A stretch of 64,000 bases of DNA from DASUCS01 sp041166745 (lineage in GTDB: Bacteria > Actinomycetota > Acidimicrobiia > Acidimicrobiales > JACDCH01): positions 1 through 64,000 of the forward strand of contig JBEEGH010000006.1 of NCBI GenBank assembly GCA_041166745.1, read 5' to 3'. The notes below the pieces were generated by a model. That model was given only the letters and a program-made list of their open reading frames with translations, was not told the DNA's origin and did no database searches. Positions 1-8,461 of this stretch are shown piece by piece. How positions within the stretch are numbered: the first letter of the stretch is position 1; each line of letters begins with the position of its first letter. Made by a program: the position numbers and the translations under genes.

Positions 1-594
1 CAGATATCGGGACGGGAGCCCGTACAGCGCAGTGACCCTGGCCGACTCGGCGCTGTCGACTTTGGCGACATCGACGCCGAGCGGGACGAGACGCAGGCGT
101 GCGCCCGGCAGGCCGGCGGCCGCGCAATCGTCCATTGTCGCCATGCTGCTGCACAGGATCAGATCAGCCCGACGTCGTATCTCGTCGAGACTGCGCCGGA
201 AGATTCTGTTGCCGCGTCTGGTGAACTGCGAAGGGTCGTGCAGGAACGCGAGGTCGTGCACCGTGACCACCATCGGCGCATCGGTCGCACATGGAATCAG
301 GGTCGTCGCATGAGCCACGTCGATGGGACCGGTGGCGCGCTCGACCTTCGGCCAGTTCCGACGAAGCCACAGGTCGTAGAGCAGCGGCCCGCCGATCGGG
401 AGATGAGCGATCGGTACCGCCGGAGACCACGGCTCGCTCGGCACATGACGATGACGGCCGGCAACGCCGAGCAGCGTCACGTCCTCTTCCGCCGACATCG
501 CCTCGGCGATCCGCATCGCCGCCACACCGGTGCCACCCGGCACGCGGTGCCAGCATTGTTCCAGTGTGTAGGCGACGCGCACGGCCCCAATCAT
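1..594 (-). CDS. GT4-family glycosyltransferase, N-terminal part (cut by window edge)
   Basis: The reverse strand reads open from an ATG at 594 to the window start (198 codons, no stop). The N-terminus (RVAYTLEQCWHRVPGGTGVA) followed by VVTVHDLAFLHDP, LILCSSMATMDD and LRLVPLGVDV is the usual layout of the acceptor-side half of GT-B glycosyltransferases of family GT4. The sugar-nucleotide-binding C-terminal half lies outside the window, so donor and product cannot be told. A GTG at 582 is an alternative start. The gene is divergent from the ferritin-like gene at 653. Confident as to fold, not substrate. Confidence 0.75.
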   Translation of the reverse strand, partial: MIGAVRVAYTLEQCWHRVPGGTGVAAMRIAEAMSAEEDVTLLGVAGRHRHVPSEPWSPAVPIAHLPIGGPLLYDLWLRRNWPKVERATGPIDVAHATTLIPCATDAPMVVTVHDLAFLHDPSQFTRRGNRIFRRSLDEIRRRADLILCSSMATMDDCAAAGLPGARLRLVPLGVDVAKVDSAESARVTALYGLPSRYL

Positions 595-652
595 GCCCGC
601 GAGGCGGGCGATCGGCACAGCGTCGCGAGAACTGTGGTCTACGCTTTTTCGG

Positions 653-1465
653 ATGCGAACGCAGTTGCCTCCCAGCGCGTTGCAACGTGACCGTCGGTTC
701 CACCGCATCTCGACCGAGGAACGCTTCGCGGATCGGAGGCCCAACGATCTCGGCCAGGACCGTCGGATGGATCCCGAATCGGCGGAATCGTTCGACCGGG
801 CGCGGCGACAGATGCACGGAATCTTCGTGGGCGAGATCCAGGCTCTCGAGGGTGCCGGGCGCACAGCGTTCGACTACACGACCGACGAGACGCCGCTGCA
901 GATGAAGCTCGACATGGCCAGGCAGTGCTGGGACGAGGCGCGCCACGTCGAGATCAGCCTGCGCCTCGGCGAGCACATGGGCACCGAGATCGGCGAGTTC
1001 AGCGAAGCGGTGACTCTGTTCGAGGCAGCGTGCCATGCGGATCCGGTGTTCAGGCTCGCCGGCGTCAACCGCGCCCTCGAAGGCCTGGCGATCGACGTCT
1101 TCACGACGATGCGCGACTTCGCCGGGGAGATGAACGATCCGGTGCTGTACTTCTGTGAGGACTGGATGCTGGCCGACGAAGTCACCCACGTGAAGATGGG
1201 CAGCGACTGGCTACGGCGGCTCACGGAGAAGGATCCCGAGCGTCGCGAACGCGCCCTCGAGTTCCAGCGCGTCGTCGACAAGCTGTTCTCCCTCGGTGGC
1301 TTCCGCGGTGAGGACGACGACAGTCCGATCCGACTCGCTCGCCGCTTCCGCGAGCTCGCGGGCTTCGACGAGAGCGAGATGGACGACCTCGCCGAGATCT
1401 CGCGCGAAGCCAAGGCCGACGCCGACCGCATGCGGGAAAAGCTCATCGTTGAGGCCACCGCTTGA
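653..1465 (+). CDS. ferritin-like diiron-domain protein
   Basis: 270 aa from the ATG at 653. An ATG further upstream at 593 would overlap the divergent glycosyltransferase and adds only Arg-rich sequence, so it was not used. The sequence carries the spaced ligand pattern of ferritin-like four-helix bundles: E66 in EIQALEGAGR, E95-A-R-H98, E143 in NRALEGLAID and E176-V-T-H179. This predicts a di-metal site as in DUF455-type ferritin-like proteins, so an oxidase, oxygenase or metal-handling role is possible; none is proven. The next gene starts inside its stop codon, which indicates translational coupling. Confidence 0.7.
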   Translation: MRTQLPPSALQRDRRFHRISTEERFADRRPNDLGQDRRMDPESAESFDRARRQMHGIFVGEIQALEGAGRTAFDYTTDETPLQMKLDMARQCWDEARHVEISLRLGEHMGTEIGEFSEAVTLFEAACHADPVFRLAGVNRALEGLAIDVFTTMRDFAGEMNDPVLYFCEDWMLADEVTHVKMGSDWLRRLTEKDPERRERALEFQRVVDKLFSLGGFRGEDDDSPIRLARRFRELAGFDESEMDDLAEISREAKADADRMREKLIVEATA

Positions 1466-2022
1466 CCGTCAGCGTTTCGCCGGAGACCTTCACGCTGGTC
1501 AGCTACGACGCGGCAGAGATCGCGTCGATCATCGACGACCTCGTCGCCGCGATCGGCCTGCCGTCCGAGCTCGACGTCCGCCTCGAGGTCGACGAGTCGA
1601 CACCGTTGGGGCGCGCGAGCGTCGCGTCGATCGATCCGCTGGTCATCACCGTCGAGAGCGGCGCGCTCGAAGACCCCAAGCGCCCGCGCAACCTGTCCCG
1701 CACCGGAAGCGCGGATGTGCTCGGTCGCCTCATGTTCCGCGTGCGCGACCGCCTCGACCCGGCGTTCGGTGAACCGCCGGATGACGACAAGCTGACCCTG
1801 CCGCAGTCGGTGGCGTGGGACGCGTACTGCGTCGGCCGGCTCGTGCGTTTGGGATTCACGCACTACGACAACCGGCAGCGACGGCTGTACCACTTCCGCA
1901 ACCGGCACGGCTTCAGCGACGCCGCCGATGATGCCTTCGAACGACTCTGGACGGCCGACGGGCTCAGCTGGTCCGACATCACCGCGCTCAGCGAAGGCGC
2001 CGTCGGCACCTCCGCCGCGTAG
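1462..2022 (+). CDS. hypothetical protein coupled to the ferritin-like gene
   Basis: 186 aa starting with TTG at 1462, overlapping the stop of the ferritin-like gene by four bases (TTGA). I do not recognise the family. It is soluble, acidic and without signal peptide. The C-terminal half is rich in Tyr, Arg and His around WDAYCVGRLVRLGFTHYDNR. The overlap suggests that it is made in fixed ratio with the diiron protein and may be a partner or accessory factor; that is inference from position only. Confidence 0.6.
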   Translation: MTVSVSPETFTLVSYDAAEIASIIDDLVAAIGLPSELDVRLEVDESTPLGRASVASIDPLVITVESGALEDPKRPRNLSRTGSADVLGRLMFRVRDRLDPAFGEPPDDDKLTLPQSVAWDAYCVGRLVRLGFTHYDNRQRRLYHFRNRHGFSDAADDAFERLWTADGLSWSDITALSEGAVGTSAA

Positions 2023-2031
2023 CGCCGGCGC

Positions 2032-3192
2032 TCACGGGAGGAACGCCCGCTTCAGGTCGCCAAGCCTGCTGGCATTCTCGAACATCGGCGTGAGCATCGC
2101 GAGGTACATCGCGACGACGGGGAGCGCCCACGGAAGCGTGATGCCAGCGCTCTCGGAAGACGACGAGCTCGGTGCTTCGCACGCGAGCTCGGTGACGCTG
2201 ACGACGATGAGAAGCGCGCCGCCGAGCGTGGCCCACCAGCGCAGCCAGTCATGTCCAGTCGCGAACAGCACGACGACCGCGGCAAGTGTGCCGGTCACGA
2301 CGATCGGTCCGAACGGCGAGGCTCGCCACGCATCGAGCGCGGGATTCCTGCCCGCCCAGCGCCGTAGCGCCACGGCGTACGCCACTGCGTAACTGATCCC
2401 GATGGCCATCGACCTCGTGAGCGGGCCGCGGGGATAGTTCGCCATGATGTCGAGCGATTGGCGGAGGTTCAGGTGGAAGTAGTTCACCGCGTCCGGTGCC
2501 AGCCCGGCGCTGGCCGCGTCCTGGCGCAGGCTGAGGATCTGCGCCACGGAGGGTCGACCGTACGCAAGGACGACCACGCCCGCCGCGAGCGACGGGAGAG
2601 CGACGCAGGCGAGGGCGCGGCCGGTTTCCGCGGTTCGCCAGCGATCCTTCCCCCAGCGCGCGACGAGCACGACCATGACCAATGCGAACGGCAGGAACTC
2701 GAGCACGACGCCTTCGTGGAAGAAAACGAGCGTCGCGAACAGGACACCCGCAGCACCACAGAGCCGCAACTTCCACTTCGGCCGGTGCACGAGCCCCACT
2801 CCCAACAGCACGAGCAGGGGGATGGCCAACTGATCAGGCCCTCTCCGGGTGAAGGCGGAATCGATCGTGAACGGACTCGACGCGACGAGGAGGGCGAGGA
2901 TGCAGCTCACGGTGGTCGCTCGGCGAAGCAGCAATTCGACGACGAGGATGAGCGAGGCCGTCGCCAACGACACGACGACCCACCCTGCGACGAGGATGGA
3001 CGTCTCGGTTCGGCGGCCGGCGATGACCTGCAAGAGCGTTCCGGTGAGACCGCGGCGCACGAAGCCGTGGTCGTAGTTCGCCACCCAGTACGTACGTTGA
3101 AACGACCCCATTCCCAGCGGCGCTCCCTGAGCGACCTGTATCGCGACGAGCGCGTACGCGAGAAGTCGCACGTTCCGCAGCGAGATGGTCAC
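2032..3192 (-). CDS. polytopic membrane protein of unknown function
   Basis: 386 aa with a GTG start at 3192. About eight to ten hydrophobic segments alternate with short basic loops. The early motif YDHGFVRRGLTG occurs in uncharacterised polytopic membrane proteins that often sit near cell-surface polysaccharide genes (from memory, not searched). No catalytic motif is visible. It converges on the gene ending at 2022 and lies 22 bases downstream of the ABM monooxygenase gene on the same strand, so the two may be co-transcribed. A role in surface glycan assembly would fit the nearby glycosyltransferase but is speculative. Confidence 0.6.
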   Translation of the reverse strand: MTISLRNVRLLAYALVAIQVAQGAPLGMGSFQRTYWVANYDHGFVRRGLTGTLLQVIAGRRTETSILVAGWVVVSLATASLILVVELLLRRATTVSCILALLVASSPFTIDSAFTRRGPDQLAIPLLVLLGVGLVHRPKWKLRLCGAAGVLFATLVFFHEGVVLEFLPFALVMVVLVARWGKDRWRTAETGRALACVALPSLAAGVVVLAYGRPSVAQILSLRQDAASAGLAPDAVNYFHLNLRQSLDIMANYPRGPLTRSMAIGISYAVAYAVALRRWAGRNPALDAWRASPFGPIVVTGTLAAVVVLFATGHDWLRWWATLGGALLIVVSVTELACEAPSSSSSESAGITLPWALPVVAMYLAMLTPMFENASRLGDLKRAFLP

Positions 3193-3214
3193 GACCCGGT
3201 GGGCGCCGATGACA

Positions 3215-3526
3215 TCAGATGAGGTCGTGGGCGGAGATGGCCTCGAGGAGGTCGATCTGCGGTGGGAGGGCGAGCAGGCCGTCGCAGGCTTTGGCCATCT
3301 CGATCATCTCCGGTGAATCGAAATGGGCGCGCTGCGCCTCTGGCGAGTCCCACTTCTCGATGATCACGAAGCGTCCGGGCGAGGTGGCCGACGCGCACAG
3401 GTCGATGTTCCGACAGCCGGGATGACCTCGGCTCAGCACGACGTACTTCGCCAGCACGGACTGCAACGGTTCGGGCTGTGCCGACTCGAACACCATCGTC
3501 ACGATCGTCAACTCGACCTCTGACAC
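3215..3526 (-). CDS. antibiotic biosynthesis monooxygenase (ABM) domain protein
   Basis: 103 aa, GTG start at 3526. Its length and pattern (an LTIVTMVF strand, a helix ending SRGHPGCRNIDL, then FVIIEKWDSPEAQRAHFDSP) match the dimeric ferredoxin-like ABM fold, which includes putative quinol monooxygenases and heme-degrading enzymes. The conserved W-D/E followed by A..AH..S is typical of the family. The substrate is unknown. A leader of about 295 bases separates it from the divergently transcribed sigma factor. Confidence 0.75.
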   Translation of the reverse strand: MSEVELTIVTMVFESAQPEPLQSVLAKYVVLSRGHPGCRNIDLCASATSPGRFVIIEKWDSPEAQRAHFDSPEMIEMAKACDGLLALPPQIDLLEAISAHDLI

Positions 3527-3680
3527 CGCCGGAACCCTAACGGCCAGGCAGGAATCGCCCTGAGGGCAGCGAACTCCTCTGTGGACAAGCCCGCAGAATC
3601 AGACGAACCACGGTCAAGCCGCACTCTCCGGCGACCGAAGAGACCTTGTAGAGCCTGCGAAGATCACCCAGACCGGCAGG

Positions 3681-3708
3681 TTGGCAGGCTTGACCAGCCC
3701 AGTATCGT
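3681..3708 (+). promoter_or_regulatory. candidate promoter for the sigma factor gene
   Basis: TTGGCA at 3681-3686 and TATCGT at 3703-3708 are separated by 16 bases, close to a housekeeping sigma-70 promoter, about 110 bases before the sigma factor start. This is pattern matching only. The rest of the 3527-3821 intergenic region shows no other convincing element. Confidence 0.35.
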
Positions 3709-3821
3709 AAAGACCGGACTTTGAACGGCTGCGACCGGCGAAGCCCACCCTCGGCGGGGCAGTACCGCTCCGCCGCGGCCTCCCACTAATCCAGACCCTG
3801 CAGACCGAGGAGAGGGCTCTC

Positions 3822-4760
<939 letters not shown>

Positions 4761-4871
4761 TCCGCACCTGACTAGACACCGATCGCGCACGAAACCACCC
4801 GGTTAGGCCATAGCCGCAACGCGGCTTCTCGCGAAGACTGTCCGAATCGGGCTGAGCGGGGAGTTGTTTCC

Positions 4872-6575
4872 ATGAACGTCAGGTTTCGTCGGTTCTTCGC
4901 GACTTTTTCCTTGATCGCGCTGGTGTCGGTGCTGGCCGCAGCACCATCGAATGCGGTCGATGCGCCCACCGGCGTCGGCAGTGCCGGCGGCGATGTGTCG
5001 CTCGTGTCGATCGACTACGGAGACCTCCTCGCCGCGACACTGCTCGGGGAGGGCAACAGCGCCACGATCGACCCGGCCATCGGGGTGCCGACGGCGACCG
5101 AGACCCTGTCGCCGCTTGACGTGAACTCGGTGACGTTGCCATTGCTCAACGCGCTGACCGTGCCTTCGGTCCAGACGACGAGCTCCGGCGCCGCCGATTC
5201 CAAGACCACGGCGCTCCTCGACCTCTCGACGCTCGGAGTTCCAGGCGTGACTGGCACTGTCAATCCTGCGTCGCTGACATCGCTCGTAGACGCGAACGGG
5301 GCGAAGGCGGCACTCACGTCGACGCTCGCCGATCTCAATGTCGCGGGCGTGCTCGGCGTCGACGCGGCCTCGCTCGACCTCGGGGGTCTGGCCGGCCCGG
5401 CGGCATCGTCCGCGACGCGAGGTGTGACCGTCGACGCGATCTCGGTGCTCGACCTGCAGGCGCTGTTGAACCTGCTCGGTCTCACCATCGGCGACTTGTC
5501 GGTTGAACAGGTGGCGACATTGCTCGACCAGCTGAATGAGCTCGACACCGTAAACACAATCCTCGGCACCACGAATTTCTCGAGTCCGTCGGATCTGACT
5601 TCCGCTGTCTCCGATCTGCAATCGCTCATCACGACGGTTACGACCAATAGGACAGCTCTTCAAGCGATTGCAGGTACGTGCACAGGGACCGAAGTGATCC
5701 TGACGCTGCTCGGCATCGACTGCACTGAGATCGGCACGACCATCGCGGATCTCACGACTCAGGTGAATGGCCTTCTCGACGAACTCAACAGCACGCTTCA
5801 GGCCGCGATTGACGTCCTGGGCGGTACACCGCTGCTGGCGATCGACGGCGTGACGGCCGGCGCAGCCGCGAGGGCCGCGGACACGATCGCCAACTCTTCA
5901 GCGATCGTTACTGCGGCGATCAACGACATCCGCGTCGGCGGCCTCGACTTCGGCGCGATCGACGCCAACACGACGCTCGATCAGATCGCCGCGCTTGCGA
6001 CCAGCGTGATGACGACCCTCAACCAAGCACTCGCCACGATCGATCCGAGCCTGGCGAATCTGCTCTCGGTCGACCTCTTCCAGCGAGCGACGAGCGTGGC
6101 GCAGAACGGCGACTATGTGGAGGCGCTCGCTGGCATCACGGCACTCGCGCTGACGGTGACGCCGCCGGACATCTGCGCTCTCGTCAACAGCGTGCTTGCC
6201 GAGACGCCGATTGCGTCGCTGACCCAGGGCCTGACGTTGCCGGCGACGCCGGTCACCGACCTGCTCGACCAAGTCGGGTCGGTCGTTCTTGACTGCTTCA
6301 CCCTCATCAACATCGACCGCTTGCAGGCGCAGGCGATCCCCGAGGGTGCAGTGGCCGCGCTGACGGGTCCGATCACATTCAAGGCCGCGAGTCTGAACAG
6401 CGTTGCAAACTACAAGGTCGTTGCGGCCCCGGCGGTGCCGGAGGTTCCTGCGCTGCCTCGCACCGGCATGAACGAAACGTTGCTGCTCGTCGTCGGTGGT
6501 CTCATGGCAGCGGTCGCGCTCGGCCTTCGTCGGGCCGCGGTGCCGGTGAAGGTTCGGGCCAACCGGAAGAAGTAG
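4872..6575 (+). CDS. LPXTG-anchored surface protein (LPRTG sorting signal)
   Basis: 567 aa from ATG at 4872 (GGGGAG upstream). A signal peptide (MNVRFRRFF, then a hydrophobic stretch ending AAAPSNA near residue 27) is followed by a long domain rich in Leu, Asp, Thr and Val. The C-terminus is a textbook sortase signal: LPRTG at 528-532, a hydrophobic segment, then a basic tail ending RANRKK. The central part contains repeating turns such as LLDQL and LLGL but no family I recognise. It should be covalently attached to the cell wall or another surface acceptor by a sortase; a class E sortase is encoded at 47656. Function unknown (adhesin or structural). Confidence 0.8.
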   Translation: MNVRFRRFFATFSLIALVSVLAAAPSNAVDAPTGVGSAGGDVSLVSIDYGDLLAATLLGEGNSATIDPAIGVPTATETLSPLDVNSVTLPLLNALTVPSVQTTSSGAADSKTTALLDLSTLGVPGVTGTVNPASLTSLVDANGAKAALTSTLADLNVAGVLGVDAASLDLGGLAGPAASSATRGVTVDAISVLDLQALLNLLGLTIGDLSVEQVATLLDQLNELDTVNTILGTTNFSSPSDLTSAVSDLQSLITTVTTNRTALQAIAGTCTGTEVILTLLGIDCTEIGTTIADLTTQVNGLLDELNSTLQAAIDVLGGTPLLAIDGVTAGAAARAADTIANSSAIVTAAINDIRVGGLDFGAIDANTTLDQIAALATSVMTTLNQALATIDPSLANLLSVDLFQRATSVAQNGDYVEALAGITALALTVTPPDICALVNSVLAETPIASLTQGLTLPATPVTDLLDQVGSVVLDCFTLINIDRLQAQAIPEGAVAALTGPITFKAASLNSVANYKVVAAPAVPEVPALPRTGMNETLLLVVGGLMAAVALGLRRAAVPVKVRANRKK

Positions 6576-6578
6576 CCG

Positions 6579-7679
6579 TCAGCGGCAGCGAGCGGGCGAC
6601 ACGTCGTCGACGGTGATGCCCAACGCGATCAAGTCATCTGGCAGCCGCCGGTCTACGACGAGACCGGCGGCGGCTCGCGCCATGGCTGGGGCGGTCTGAA
6701 TGCCATAACCGCCCTGCCCCGCCAGCCAGCAGAAGCCGGGGGCTTCGGAATCGACACCGACGACCGGGGTGCGATCGGCGACGAACGAGCGCAGGCCCGC
6801 CCAGGCACGCCGCACATGTCGAAGCCCGAGTGTGGTGGCATCGTTGATGCGCTCGATCGCGAGCGCGACGTCGACGGGCTCGGCGACCGCGTCGCACGGC
6901 GGCGAGGGAGTCTCGTCGGCCAGCGAGCACAACAGTTGCGGGCCTTCGGGCTTGAAGTAGAAGCGGTCGTCGATGTCCGCAACGAGCGGCCACGACCGAA
7001 CGTCGACACCCTCCGGCGCCGGGCACGTGAAGGCGGTGCGCCGCAGTGCGTGCAATCCGATCGGCGGCACACCGGCGAGCGCGGCGATCTCGTCGCACCA
7101 CGCGCCAGCGGCGTTCACGACCACTTCCGCCTCGTACACCTCCAGTGGGGTCGTGACGACCCACGTCGTGCCCGTGCGGGCGAGGCTGGCGACCGGAGCG
7201 GACCGTCGGATCTCGCCACCGCGAGCGCGCATCCCCTGCACAAAGGTCTGGTGCACCGCGGCGACGTCGATGTCCATCGCGTCGGGCTCGAGCACCGCGA
7301 TCTCGGCCTGCGTCGAGCGCAATGCCGGACACATCGAGGCCGCTTCCGCGAAATCGATCAAGCGCACCGACGGCACGAGCGCGCGGCCGAGGTCTGCGGC
7401 AGCCGCCAGCGCCTCGGCGCGATCGGCGGCGCCGATCCACAGCAATGGTCGCGGCGACAGCATCGAGGCGAGGAACGACCGGCTGGCCACCGTCAGGCGT
7501 CGAACCGTCAACGAGCCGTACGTTTCGAGGTAGGCGGCCGCCGAACGCCCGGTGGTGTGGCGGGCGAGCTGCGCTTCCTGTTCGAGCAGCACGACGTGCA
7601 TGTGCGCCGCCAACTCGTACGCGGCGGAGACGCCGGCGATGCCTCCACCGATCACGACCGCGCCGGTCCGGGTCACCAC
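6579..7679 (-). CDS. FAD-dependent oxidoreductase, D-amino-acid oxidase/dehydrogenase (DAO) family
   Basis: 366 aa, GTG start at 7679 (a second GTG follows at once). The N-terminal Rossmann motif VVIGGGIAGVSAAYEL binds the ADP part of FAD. The acidic residue ending the second strand (LLEQEA), the middle VVNAAGAWCD and the C-terminal GGYGIQTAPAMARAAAGL are typical of the DAO/glycine oxidase/DadA superfamily, which oxidises amines or amino acids. Substrate not deducible. Its start lies only 17 bases from the divergent PPOX gene, so the two must share or overlap promoter elements. Confidence 0.85.
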   Translation of the reverse strand: MVTRTGAVVIGGGIAGVSAAYELAAHMHVVLLEQEAQLARHTTGRSAAAYLETYGSLTVRRLTVASRSFLASMLSPRPLLWIGAADRAEALAAAADLGRALVPSVRLIDFAEAASMCPALRSTQAEIAVLEPDAMDIDVAAVHQTFVQGMRARGGEIRRSAPVASLARTGTTWVVTTPLEVYEAEVVVNAAGAWCDEIAALAGVPPIGLHALRRTAFTCPAPEGVDVRSWPLVADIDDRFYFKPEGPQLLCSLADETPSPPCDAVAEPVDVALAIERINDATTLGLRHVRRAWAGLRSFVADRTPVVGVDSEAPGFCWLAGQGGYGIQTAPAMARAAAGLVVDRRLPDDLIALGITVDDVSPARCR

Positions 7680-7696
7680 GGTGCGACGATAGGGCC

Positions 7697-8125
7697 ATGC
7701 CTCTTTCAGGCGATCCGTGGTGGCGCGAATTCATCGCGGCATCGCCGCCGCGCACCGCGAAACTTGCGGTGGTCGCGGCCGACGGAAGTCCTCGTGTCGC
7801 TCCCGTCTGGGTCGCGCTCGACGGCGACGACATCCTGTTCACCACCGGTGACCAGACCGCGAAGGGCAAGGCCGTACGCCGCGACCCGCGGGTCGCCCTG
7901 TGTTGGGACGACGAACGGCCGCCGTTCTCCTTCGTGATCGTGCACGGCATTGCATCGATCTCGGACGATCTCGACGAAGTGCGTCAATGGGCGCGCGTCA
8001 TCGGCGGCCGTTACATGGGTGTCGATCGCGCTGACGAGTACGGGATGCGCAACGGCGTACCGGGCGAGTTGCTCGTGCGGGTCACGCCCACCAAGGTCGT
8101 TGCAGCACGCGACATCGCCGATTGA
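7697..8125 (+). CDS. PPOX-class (F420/FMN-binding split barrel) oxidoreductase
   Basis: 142 aa; the ATG at 7697 gives the family-length protein. The split-barrel pattern LAVVAADGSPRVAPVWVALD, then FTTGDQTAKGKAVRRDPRVAL, matches pyridoxamine-5'-phosphate-oxidase-like proteins, many of which use coenzyme F420 in actinobacteria. It would bind a deazaflavin or flavin and reduce a small molecule; the substrate is unknown. It is transcribed divergently from the FAD oxidoreductase, 17 bases away. Confidence 0.82.
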   Translation: MPLSGDPWWREFIAASPPRTAKLAVVAADGSPRVAPVWVALDGDDILFTTGDQTAKGKAVRRDPRVALCWDDERPPFSFVIVHGIASISDDLDEVRQWARVIGGRYMGVDRADEYGMRNGVPGELLVRVTPTKVVAARDIAD

Positions 8126-8145
8126 TGAGGTATACGGTGAGCGCA

Positions 8146-8161
8146 CTCATCGCGGGATGAG
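8146..8161. promoter_or_regulatory. short hairpin upstream of the small Gly-rich gene
   Basis: CTCATC (8146-8151) pairs perfectly with GATGAG (8156-8161) across a GCGG loop. A TATACG box at 8131-8136 could be a -10 element, though no good -35 is seen. The stem would lie at the 5' end of the 8180 transcript or just after the PPOX gene. Confidence 0.25.
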
Positions 8162-8179
8162 CAAGCGGGAGGAATCAGC

Positions 8180-8458
8180 ATGGGTGAGAAGGGCAACGTC
8201 GCCGACGTGCGGGCCGCAGGTGGGCACGTAGCCACCGCGACGCAGGCGGCCAGAGGCGCGCAAGACCTGGGTTTGGGTGGTCAGTCGCTGTCGGGCTCCG
8301 CACCGGCCGCTCCTCAAGGTGGCGGCGGCGGCGGCGGACTGCTGAGTGATCTCGCAGACACGGCGAAGGACAAGGCCAGCGACATCGGCCTCGGCGGCCG
8401 AGGCGGCGCGGCGGGGATCGTCAAGGGCGACAAGGACGACGAAGACGACGAGTCGTAG
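8180..8458 (+). CDS. small Gly-rich protein with acidic tail, unknown
   Basis: 92 aa from ATG at 8180, supported by GGGAGGA at 8168-8174. The sequence is low complexity: Ala/Gly rich, a run of glycines near the middle, a short helix-like DLADTAKDKASDIGL, and a tail of alternating Asp/Glu ending DDEDDES. No signal peptide or membrane segment. It ends three bases before the start of the 649-residue membrane protein, so the two are probably one transcription unit. I do not recognise the family. Confidence 0.55.
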   Translation: MGEKGNVADVRAAGGHVATATQAARGAQDLGLGGQSLSGSAPAAPQGGGGGGGLLSDLADTAKDKASDIGLGGRGGAAGIVKGDKDDEDDES

Positions 8459-8461
8459 GGC

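Noticed and set aside
3690..3708. TTGACC (3690) and TATCGT (3703) as a promoter
   Set aside because: Only seven bases apart; TTGGCA at 3681 gives proper spacing instead.
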